In this document: positions 1-10,400 of the stretch, piece by piece | Numbering within the stretch: position 1 is the stretch's first letter | Layout of the letters: each line of letters opens with the position of its first letter | Assembly (NCBI GenBank): GCA_025094145.1 | Contig: JALLLS010000056.1 | Span: forward strand, 124,001-188,000 | Reading direction: 5' to 3' | DNA length: 64,000 bases | Source: Spinellus fusiger | Taxonomy: Eukaryota; Mucoromycota; Mucoromycetes; Mucorales; Phycomycetaceae | The notes under the pieces: model-generated | The model's database searches: none | The model's input: only the letters and a program-made list of their open reading frames with translations | Told to the model about the DNA's origin: nothing | Translations under genes and position numbers: made by a program

Positions 1-2
1 TG

Positions 3-1005
3 AAGCTTCATCAGTATAGATCTTTATGCATTAAAAACTCGATATCAGTCACTGTTGCAATCGAGAGTCACTTTAATGAGCTTTTATCTATGTCTGGTAT
101 ACTTGTTCTCCAGAAGAGATACAACTATCAGAGTTTACCAGCTGATCTCTTTCCACCCAAGCTGTTGAAAGCAATACACTCGAAAATCATAAGCAAGTAT
201 CGTCGTGATACCTTCAACCCTCAAATTTTTTCACAACTCAAGAAAGTTATCCAGCAATTCATCGATGAAGAAATTGAGGAAACGCGGGCCAAGATTGAAC
301 TATTGACTCTTTCTGAGGAGGCAACCGAAGATGAATGTGGTATAATCAATGCCATTGTTGCATTATTATCACATATGTACGACTGTGATATGAGACCTCT
401 CTCGGAGGCCCATTTGGCAGCAAGCTATATTCACCCATTTCTCCACGGACTCTTATCATCAAAAACGCCAGTAAGAGTCGCACACTGTTCAAATATCATG
501 GCCGAAAATATTAACAGTACCAACAACCGTCCCGACTATAAAGTTGATATCTACGGACAAGGGTATCAATACCAGTACACAAATGCGTATGGGGAAATTA
601 AGCCACATACTAATGTCACCAACGCTGCTTGTCAATGACTTTTACAGGCTTGCAATCTTTTGTAAAGATGCAATTGACAAATTCAACTTGAGTGAAGTCT
701 TGGCATTTCATGTCATTGGAAATTGTATCACTTTTTTTGTGATGTCCTTGTCCTTCCACAATCTCTACACCTTCACAGAGCTTGTTCGAATTTCACTACC
801 AACCAAGAAATCCGATCTTTTGAACTTGATTGGACATTTGGACAACTTGATTCTTATTTCATCCATTCATAAGATCTATTGTATTCCATCAGACCAAGAT
901 CTTTCCGTGTTCAAATGTGACACTTTTCCAAGCTCATATTTGGAAGATTTCAAGGGGAAAATGGCACCAAGAAAACGATCATGTCCATTAACCATGGACC
1001 ACTAA
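3..1005 (+). pseudogene. Disrupted unknown protein, 5' end outside window
   Basis: The reading frame is open from base 3 to a TGA at 636-638, so the true start lies upstream of the window. The protein sequence then continues in another frame from about base 626 (residues LLVNDFYRLAIFCKDAID) to a TAA at 1003-1005. The switch happens without a plausible intron, which suggests a one- or two-base indel. Just past the second stop, yet another frame (about 991-1020) reads INHGPLKYSSE, so a second shift near the C-terminus is possible. The product is helical and soluble-looking; I do not recognise a domain. It resembles in style the many lineage-specific, repeat-associated hypothetical proteins of Mucorales. 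Function unknown; probably a dead copy. Confidence 0.5.
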
Positions 1006-1820
1006 AATATTCATCAGAATAAAAGATACCTTTAGTCACTTGGATATAAACTATCATAGGCTTCACTCATTCTAGTTATGGGTACTTCTTTTTCCAATGA
1101 CTTCTTTTACCTCTACTATCTTCAGCTGAACAGAGCTGGTCAATAGAATCTGGCTTAGGAGACTATGATGGAAGATAGATAGATATCTTCAAGAGTGAAT
1201 ATTAGTATAGCCTTTAAATTGATACAGTCAGTTTGTAGAGACCAATAAAAGGACCATCAAGATAGAATTGCCATATTATTCTCTGTCTTTGTCTTTCTAA
1301 TGTGAATACTAGCCTTGTCATCTTGTATGCTATAGCTTCATCTGGGGCGTCTATACTATAGAATAGGTCCTATGCTCAATCTCATTATTATTCGCTTACT
1401 ATTATAACTCTCAGACTGAACTTATTTAGCATGCAACTCTTTTTCAATGTATTCTACATCACTTTCTTATTGTTGGGTGTTATGAGTTTATTTATTTTAC
1501 ACTAACACCACCTTTACTATAACATGGAGTTCAAAATAAATGTATTGAATCTTTTTATATTTACATATATTTCTATGCACTCTCAGAATCCCCATCATAA
1601 GCCTATTGCTCAAAAGGACACTACATAAAACGAGAGAAAGTCACTCTCATGTACTGTATTGTGCTATGTTTTGAGATCACTGAGGTTTAAAATAGCCAAT
1701 CACATTACTGTTAACAGCGTATCCACGATAATTCAAACACATTCTTTTTCTTTTTCTTTTTTCGTTTCTTCTCTTTTTCATCCCCCTCAAAAAGATACGT
1801 ACGCAAAAAAGAAAGCAACC
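1006..1820. other. Intergenic, no gene seen
   Basis: AT-rich spacer with no long frame. The last 100 bases before 1821 contain a pyrimidine-rich stretch (about 1740-1790) that fits a fungal promoter or 5' untranslated region for the downstream CCDC47-like gene. Confidence 0.5.
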
Positions 1821-3508
1821 ATGGGTCTTGGGATAGTTGCAACTGCTTGTTTATTGGCAAGTGTATGCATGGCCTCAGAAGACACGGGTAATATCCAAAG
1901 AGAGAGAGAGAGAGAAAGAAAATAAAGGCGTACAGAGAAATACTTATCCATTTGTATGTGTTTGTATGCAAAACCCTCTACTGTTCTCATTGGTATTTTC
2001 TACAGTAAAAACAATCTCTATTCCTAAGCGTAAGTTAGTCTAAAAACAAAAAGAACCCTTACTCACCAAAGTTAGCTCTGACGTGGCGTAACTTTGAGAT
2101 GGAAATGGTACTGTCTGTTGTGTTGATCTTCTATGTTATTGCATGGTACAATGGAAAAAGTGTCAATACTCTCAAAGCAAAACAATGGTAAGCATGTCCC
2201 AACAGTTGATTTTCCTCTTTATATATCTATTTTCTTTTCTTTTTTCTTTTTTTTTTTTTAAAAAAACTCATCCTCAATGGCTTTAAGGGTGGGTGCCAAT
2301 GTTGAGTACTTGCAAGAACAGTTTTCTTTGGTGGGCAATCAAACGGGCACTACTCGTTCTATTCTTATGAAGGATGGTCCTGCAGACTTTCTCTTGTACT
2401 TGTCAGGCAGACGTAATGTTCAGTTTGGACATTGGTGGATCAAGGCGAGTGAATGAACAGTGTTTTATATTTACATTTATGAAGATGTCTTATACATTCC
2501 TCTCTTTATAGCTCAAACCACGCAATGATGTTTTGACATCTACTATTTCTCGAGTCCTTTCTCTTTTTCAACTGGCCCATCCTTCGCTTGATAAAGTGGT
2601 AAGTGGCAGCAACAAATAATAATAAAATGTTATATCTATATCTATATCTATCTTTATTATTATTATTTATCCGTGGACTTAAAAAAAGAGAAATCTGTTT
2701 TCATTAGGTATTAGAAATGACACTAGATGTCCCTGAGAAGTTTGTGTTTGCTGTATTGCGCACATCAGACAAGGCAGTGCACGGAAAGCGTTATGATTTG
2801 GTAAGCTATTCACTATTACCCACAGCCTATACTTATCTACTTTAGAAAACAATGACCAAACTGGCCAACAGTAATTTGCCTCCTCACTTGGTGGTGTATG
2901 CAGAATCACAGAAGATGGCTGATCTTTTGTTGGCAAAGATTGGCAATGTTCTCCACAATGATCGTTTTGAATCCCTCATTCTCACTTCCTTGCCTGTCTA
3001 TGAACCTGAAAAGTAGGTTCGGCATGACAGAGAAAGAGAAAGAGAAAGAGAAAGAGAAAAGAGAAAAGAGAAAAGAGAAAAGAGAAAAGAGAAAAGAGAA
3101 GAGAGAAGAGAAAACACATCCTTTTCAGTTTATACTAACATATGCATTCTAATGGGTAGATTTGAGGGAGAGGGGCCTGTTCGTCTCCACATGATATTCT
3201 CCATGGCATACGATGGTGTGGATCTTCTTGTTCAATTGGCATGTCAGCTACCTGATATTGTAGGTATCCAATGGACAGCAGATATCAAGGCTACATTGCA
3301 AAAGAACCGCCAAGCACTTGATAAACTAGTGGCTAAGCGATTAGCTGAAGAGCGTGCCGAAGAACTTGTACAGAAGAAGATGGAATCAAAGCGTCTTGAG
3401 GAAGAACGTATCAAATCCCTGAGTCCTTCTGAACAGCGCAAATGGGAAGAGAAGGAACGTGCTCGAGAAGTCAAGCGAGCACAAAAGAAGAAGACGAAGC
3501 GTGTATAA
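1821..3508 (+). CDS. CCDC47 / DUF1682 family ER membrane protein
   Basis: Homologue of CCDC47, a subunit of the ER PAT complex that helps insert multipass membrane proteins next to the translocon (family knowledge). I place eight exons: 1821-1887, 2006-2029, 2076-2187, 2288-2444, 2512-2598, 2708-2800, 2846-3012 and 3160-3508; all phases agree. Exon 1 encodes a signal-peptide-like start (MGLGIVATACLLASVCMA). A transmembrane helix follows (VLSVVLIFYVIAWY), then the DUF1682 core with VQFGHWWIKLKPRNDV, and a lysine/glutamate-rich coiled-coil tail ending KKKTKRV, as in the family. The donor at 2445 reads GC (aag|gcgagt), a GC-AG intron; the alternative GT a few bases on leads to a stop. Tail-to-tail with the CBP4-like gene (44 bp between stops). 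The first two tiny exons are the least certain. Confidence 0.82.
3029..3114. repeat. Purine (GAGAAA)n simple repeat in CCDC47 intron
   Basis: Run of GAGAAA/AAAGAGA units filling most of the last intron of the CCDC47-like gene. Confidence 0.9.
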
Positions 3509-3552
3509 AACTTAATATTTATTCTTTCTTATTCTTCTTATATATTCATTCT

Positions 3553-3842
3553 TTATTCTTTATCCTGTCTGAAATCCCAAGCAGGCCGATCAGTAGCAGC
3601 CGTCTGTTTTATTTGTTCTCTTAAGGCTCTGTTCTTTTCCTGGCTTTTTGCTCTGGCAATATCATATTCACGCAGAAGTTCAGGACTAAGGCGCTAATAG
3701 ACATGTTCAGTGGACAAAAACATTCTCTTGATGTACTTACAGAGCGCATTTGTTCTTCGTCGGGTACTGTAAACTTCATCAGGGCATAACCTGTGCCAAT
3801 GATACCACCACCATAGACAATAGCCTTGATCGTTTTGCTCAT
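3553..3842 (-). CDS. CBP4: Cbp4-like cytochrome bc1 assembly factor
   Basis: Two exons (3842-3741, 3693-3553) with a 47-bp GT-AG intron give an ~80-residue protein. It has one N-terminal hydrophobic helix (IVYGGGIIGTGYALMKF), then the family signature TVPDEEQMRSRLSPELLREY and a charged tail. Cbp4 is a mitochondrial inner-membrane protein that works with Cbp3-Cbp6 in assembling cytochrome b into complex III (family knowledge). The size and the P-[DT]-[ED]-EQ ... LSPE spacing fit the family. The ATG at 3842 is the first in frame before the hydrophobic segment. Convergent with the CCDC47-like gene. Confidence 0.75.
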
Positions 3843-5047
3843 GGTAGAAAGAAAGAGTGGCTTTGTTATCAGTGGTCCTGTTCTTCTTGACGGCACGTGA
3901 TATAGCTAGTGCCTGCTGGAGATGAATTCTAGTGCAAAGTGCTGTTGTTCTTCTCAAGTCAGGAGTGTCTCTAGCCAGCATCATTGTTCAATCATCTGCT
4001 GAATTAGAATAGAAGGCTATAGTAAATATAAGGCTATTTTCTCTTCTTCTTCAATGTATAAACCTCACATGACAGTCTACTGGGGTGAATAGATGGAAAG
4101 ATAGAAAGATAGAAAGATAGAAAGATAAAAAGATAAAAAGATAAACTCTACTGATATAAAAGACATTTACAAGTTGTACAGGGAGAAATAAGTCGATAAT
4201 GCACTGAAGAATAGACAGAACATCACAATCTACCAAAATAACAGAGTACAGTTGTGAAAAGAAATAAGAAATAAGAAATAAGGAATAAGGAATAAGAAAC
4301 ATGCATGCTATTCATTCTCCAATGGCTGTCATGTCTGCCTACATCTCCTATCTCTGTAGTTTCCCTCTCTAATGTGTCTTATTCTCAGCCGACATATACC
4401 GAGAGGAAGTTGAGACTAGAATAGAACTCGGTGATATACATGGAGAGATGATTTACAAATGAAGAAATGGAAACAGAGAATTCACCTGCTAAATGTATTT
4501 CTCCTTAATATTAATACTGCTATTGCTATTAATAAATGAATAGAAAGAAATAAGGAATCGTGGGAATGGATACAATACAAAAGAGAGATGTGAGGAGGAA
4601 GACCCTGGAATGAGGTTGATGGCTGTGTCTTTCCTACTGTCATTCTGTTATGAGGTGATAGTAGATATAGAAATAAGTGGTGATGTCCTGATGGAATTCT
4701 CACTTTTGTAGGCAGCATTCTTCAAGGATATTCAATGATCAAGTCAGTCGGTAGATGATCAAGTCAGTCGGTAAATCATCCCAGAGTGGTGAAGAGTAAA
4801 CTCGGATTCCCTAATAATTGTAGGGTTTGTAACTGAACGAATCCACTCAAGTGAATCTTAGCATTCTTACCTTTGTTATGTGACTTTATTCACTTTGATC
4901 TATTGCTTGAATTGATCCTTTGAATATCCCCTTTCTTTTGTATTTTATTTATTTCTTTTTAAAAAAAATGTAACTGTTGTTGATCAGTAAAATCCTTGAC
5001 TGTCTAGAGATCAGACGTATGGTGATAATGCCAAGCTTATCTTTATC

Positions 5048-5577
5048 TACACACCCAAAGACTTATCTGGCTTTAAAGCGGTGATATACTCTTCCTTTTT
5101 ATGCCTGAAAACCACCTTTTATAGATCTGTATTTAAAATCAAAAGACTTGTGGGTATCCAATTTTATATTTTATTTTAGAGAGTGTCTCACTATCAAATT
5201 GTATTATCAATGAAATATAGTGTTGATAAATGGTATTATTTATCATGATACTATATTTAATAATATTATATTAATATAGATAGTGACTTGATAGTGTTAT
5301 ACTATAAATACAGTGAGTTTATGGATAGCACATTATGTTAAACAATAAACTCATTGACTGAGTTTTGATATTGACTTTGTAATTACATGCTATAAAGCTG
5401 ACTATGAAAGAAAGAAACAAAAGTCAACCATTATTCCTAAAATAGGCAGTCAGAGTTTGAAGGTGTTAATTTAAACAGTGGAAATACCTTTTTAAAACAT
5501 AATAATCAATTATAGAATTATTATAATTATATTCTCCGTTGATTTCTTTCTATATCCCAATCATCTTTAGGTGTGTA
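5048..5577. mobile_element. MITE-like element, TA + CACACC termini (copy C)
   Basis: The left end reads TACACACCCAAAGA and the right end TCTTTAGGTGTGTA, forming inverted termini flanked by TA. Inside, about 5195-5230 (CTCACTATCAAATTGTATTATC) is repeated at about 43366-43390, and 5320-5350 (TTTATGGATAGCACA...) at about 44195-44220. It therefore belongs to the same family as the element at 43224-46281 but is much shorter and has no coding capacity. The TA flank suggests Tc1/mariner-type mobilisation (inference). Confidence 0.6.
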
Positions 5578-6880
5578 ACTGCTGTTTTGCCTATCGTCAT
5601 ACCTAGTTGATAAACCAGGTGAAAGAGCGATCCTTCATATCATCACTATGTTTCTTGTTGTATGATAAAGGTGATAAAATAGAAGTTGTATCGTTTTTTC
5701 TTTTCTTTTCTTAATGGCCTTAGGTTTTTGACTAAGGTTTCTCAGATAGTTTCAAGTCCAAGCAAGTACCGTAGTCTATGATGTTTTGAAGAAAAGGTCA
5801 TTCTTTTACAGTCATTAATAAGGGTTCATTGTCCATCTTTATAGTAAACTTGTAAGCCCATTGTTGAGGAAATAACATCTCAAAAAGTGTGCAAAAATAA
5901 TTTATGGAATTGTGTGAGTTATAAAATATAAACTATACAAAAAATGAAAAATGAATAAATAAAAAAGTATGCAATTTTTTCTGAGGTTATGCGAATACTT
6001 TATGAGAATAGTGTGATCGTTAATCTATCTCTTTTGTAAGAATCGTTATTCTATCTTTCTATAAATATCTCTACAAGTTAATACATAAATTTATACACTC
6101 AATGCATAGTAACACAGTACCAACGTAACTTAGTAATCACTTCTATCGCCACAAATACAGTGGGAAGGGCGGTATTTTATTTATTTTCCCTTCCCTCTCC
6201 TTCCCACCAAAGCATGGCTGCTATTGTGGCTGTTATTGTTTTGTTTTCCATACTCCTAAGTTGACCCATGTCGGCCGATGAAACAATGAAGATCAAATAA
6301 AAACATTACTCTTGGCATAGAACAAAAGACAACGACATTCCCAGGTTACTCATTTAATGTAGATCGATTGACTACAGGAGGATCCATGAAAATAGCCCAC
6401 TCTCCACACACTCTCCTCCACAGTCTATAGGCGGCTTCTCAATGGCTGCATAAGCCAGGGATCTGCTGTCTTTGAATGAAGGACAATCCCCTAGCTTCGT
6501 GCACGGCTTATCTCATCTTTTATTCCGATTTCCCATATCAAGCCATTCACTAAAGTGTGTACAATCTTTTGTAGAAAAATAGAAGAAAAAAATAAAAAAA
6601 TAAAAAAAGAGGAAAATAAAAACCAATACAAAGACAGAATAGATGTAAGAGGTATTTTTTTTAAATAGATATGCTTTGCTGTGTAGCTTATGATAAGAAA
6701 TCCAATGGCGGTTAATGTTAAAAAATTAACATTTCTATTTGTAGGTCAAGCAGCCATCTTTCTAAACATGGAAAAGAAAAGATTGCCTTTCAAAAAGACA
6801 TAATGTTTCCATAAAGGTGTCTATTTTGTTATCTTGTGGGAATGAAGAAAAAGAGAAAGGTAGCTGTTAAATATGTACAG

Positions 6881-7013
6881 AATACCAACAAGTATATAGA
6901 ATACCAACAAATACATAGAATACCAACAAATACATAGAATACCAACAAATACATAGAATACCAACAAATACATAGAATACCAACAAATACATAGAATACC
7001 AACAAACACATAG
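6881..7013. repeat. 19-bp minisatellite, 7 units
   Basis: Seven head-to-tail units of AATACATAGAATACCAACA with a few substitutions. The unit length is not a multiple of three, so the reading frames through it on the minus strand are artefacts of the repeat. Confidence 0.9.
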
Positions 7014-7439
7014 AATAACAGCAGATGCCTACCAGTGTGGAGAGAGAAAGTCCAGAGACACTGCATAAATAGTATTTATTTCTCTCTGTACCCATCTTCC
7101 TTCTCTTATGAGCGGCTTCTTTTATGAGGGATGCTGGCTACAGAATTCGATATAGACACAAAGGGAGACAAAAATGAGGTGCCGCTCTGCATAAATGTAG
7201 GTCAGTCAATAGGCAAGTGATTTACTTTTGCCTTAACTTTGGTGGGCAAATGTGTGTGACGCCTGGATCAGCACAAAACTAACCAATGCCCGAGCACCAA
7301 TAATAGATGGAAAAAATTATCATTGCTTTTTTTCGCCTTTCTTCCTATTGTTGATAGCTAGTGTTATTGCTCATAACTGGTGCCATTAGTGCAAATAGCC
7401 ACTCACCACACAAAGATAGAAACCAAGAATAAACGACTC

Positions 7440-10400
7440 ATGTCGCATTCTGTTCTTCATCACCTTCACCATGCTGTTCTCAGTCTTAGCCAAGGCTCAC
7501 TGGACTCATGTCTTGTCTCTATTGATACTGAAGAGAAAGACGTTGTGCTAGCTATTCAACAGGCTCTTCAATCGATTGCCCAACGACAGCAGCAGCTAGA
7601 GAATGAGAATAGACACTACAAGGCACTTCTTGAGGAGCACTCTCTACTGCCTGTTATAATAACCACTGAAGAATGTAACCCTACTACAACCACCACCACC
7701 ACCACCACCACCATACCCGTCCATGTAGATACCAGTACCACTCACCAGCCTACTACGCCTATGACTCCTCCTACTTCTATGCTTACTCCCTCACCCACAC
7801 AGGACATATGCCCTACGTGTGTTCATCAGGCCGTTGAGGTCACCTCTTCCATCCTCACTGGCCAACTCTATCAACGTGTCACTTGCCACCCCACCTCTTC
7901 TCTTTCTCAGACCATCAATGCCATGGCAAAACAACTCCAGAACATCACTGACAGTGTCTTTCATATTACCGATGAAACAGAACAAGGCAAGCTCGGTGTC
8001 CAAGCAGTAACAAATTCAAATCTACAAGGCACATGGCAAAACATGATATTCCACATCAACAAAATGACCCACGACCACCAACAACAAGTCCGAGACATTG
8101 CCGAGGTTTCTGCAGCTATTGCCAATGGTGATTTAACAAGAAAGGTGACAGTGAATGCCAAGGGAGAAATGCTTGATATCAAGAATACAATTAATACTAT
8201 GGTCGACCAAGTAAGTGTGTTGGCTAAAGAATAGAAGAATAGGATAATGGTGAGGTAGACATCCCCATAAGACAAAGGGAAAACAAAGGGAAATAGAAAC
8301 AGCATTAGAACAGAAAGAGAAGAAAAAAAATAGATGAAATCCTCGTAGCATCTAATGGCAGTGTCTTTTCTTTTTTCTTTTCTTTTTTTTTGTTAGTTAT
8401 CGAGTTTTGCCACTGAAGTCACTCGAATGACATTTGAAGTGGGCTCAGGAGGCATTTTGGGTGGACAGCTGACAGTAGAAGATTTAGGAGGCACCTGGAA
8501 AGATGTCGCAGATAACCTTAATATGATGTCGTGTAGAATAACAGTACAAGTGCGTGATATTGCCTTGGTGGCCAAAGCAGTGGCACAGGGAGATTTGACG
8601 AAGAAGGTGACGGCCTATGCACAAGGAGAGATCCTCGAACTGAAGAATACAATGAATCGTATGGTAAGAATACTCTCTCTTTTTTTCTTTTGTTTTCTTT
8701 TGTTTTATTGTTTTATTTTTATTTTTATTAATAAAGCAAACTTCATATTTACATTGGGTGGTAAATCTTTCTATTTCCATTTCTTCATCTCTACTTATTT
8801 GTGTGTGTGTGTTTATGGGTGGGGTCAATGCGTTGGACTATCTACTTTATCATTTATTTACCCGTACATTTCCTTATTGACTTATTCACTCATACATTTG
8901 TCTTGTCATGTGCATTCACACATATTATTCAATATAGGTAGATCAGTTAACCTTGTTTTCAGCAGAAGTCAGACGTGTCTCTATAGAAGTAGGTGTGGAA
9001 GGAAAATTAGGTGGTCAGGCCGTGGTCAAGGATATTGGTGGCACATGGAAAGATCTGACAGACAATGTCAACATCATGGCAGCTAATCTAACCACCCAAG
9101 TACGATCGATTGCTGAAGTCACCAAAGCAGTGGCACTGGGAGATTTATCAAAGAAGATTGACGTGGAAACACAAGGAGAGATCTTGGATCTGAAAAATAC
9201 TGTCAATAACATGGTGGACCAACTGCGAGTGTTTGCGTCCGAAGTAACACGCGTGGCACGTGAAGTGGGGACAGAAGGGAAACTAGGTGGAGAAGCAGTT
9301 GTGCCAAGTGTGAATGGTACTTGGAAGGATCTGACAGACAATGTCAATACCATGGCGGCCAATCTAACCACCCAAGTACGGTCGATTGCTGAAGTCACCA
9401 AAGCAGTGGCCAAGGGAGATTTATCAAAGAAGATTGACGTGGAAACACAAGGAGAGATTCAGGACTTAAAGAACACTGTCAATAGTATGGTAGATCAACT
9501 CAATGTATTTGCCTCTGAAGTCACTCGAGTTTCTAAAGAAGTCGGCACCGAAGGGAAGTTGGGTGGTCAGGCTGTTGTACAAGGCGTTGCTGGTACCTGG
9601 TCCGATCTTACAGACAATGTGAATATGATGGCAGCTAACCTCACTACACAAGTACGATCCATTGCCGAAGTCACTAAAGCGGTGGCCAATGGAGATCTTT
9701 CCAAAAAGATTGAAGTGGAGAGTGGTGGTGAAATCTTAGAATTGAAGAACATTGTCAACAACATGGTGGATTTCTTGCGTATTTTTGCCTCTGAAGTCAC
9801 TCGAGTGTCCAAAGAAGTCGGCACAGAAGGAAAACTAGGTGGCCAAGCAACTGTACAAGGTGTTGCGGGCACTTGGTCTGATTTAACAGACAATGTAAAT
9901 ATTATGGCAGCCAATTTAACAGACCAAGTACGATGTATAGCGGAAGTAACGAAAGCGGTAGCCAATGGAGATTTATCAAAGAAGATTGTTGTGGAAAGTG
10001 GTGGTGAAATAGCCGAACTCAAAAATACTGTTAACAACATGGTGGATTTCTTGCGTATCTTTGCTTCTGAAGTCACTCGAGTGTCCAAAGAAGTCGGCAC
10101 AGAAGGAAAACTGGGTGGCCAGGCTGTTGTGCAGGGTGTAGCAGGCACTTGGTCTGATCTAACAGACAATGTAAACATTATGGCAGCCAATTTAACAGAC
10201 CAAGTGCGTTCTATTGCTGAAGTCACAAAGGCAGTAGCCAATGGAGATTTATCAAAGAAGATTGTTGTGGAAAGTGGTGGTGAAATAGCCGAACTCAAGA
10301 ACACTGTCAATGATATGGTGGATTTCTTGCGTATTTTTGCTTCTGAAGTCACTCGAGTGTCCAAAGAAGTCGGCACAGAAGGAAAACTGGGTGGCCAGGC

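Larger units (their letters stand above)
3843..7439. other. AT-rich spacer upstream of histidine kinase
   Basis: No supported gene in ~3.6 kb. It contains simple repeats (AGATAGAA units about 4095-4145), the TIR-bounded element at 5048-5577 and the minisatellite at 6881-7013. The last few hundred bases presumably hold the promoter of the histidine kinase gene; I recognise no specific site. Confidence 0.5.

Noticed and set aside
6881..7013. Possible CRISPR-like array
   Set aside because: Units are contiguous with no spacers, and the host is eukaryotic.
6821..7095. Minus-strand hydrophobic frames
   Set aside because: They are translations of the 19-bp minisatellite cycling through three frames.
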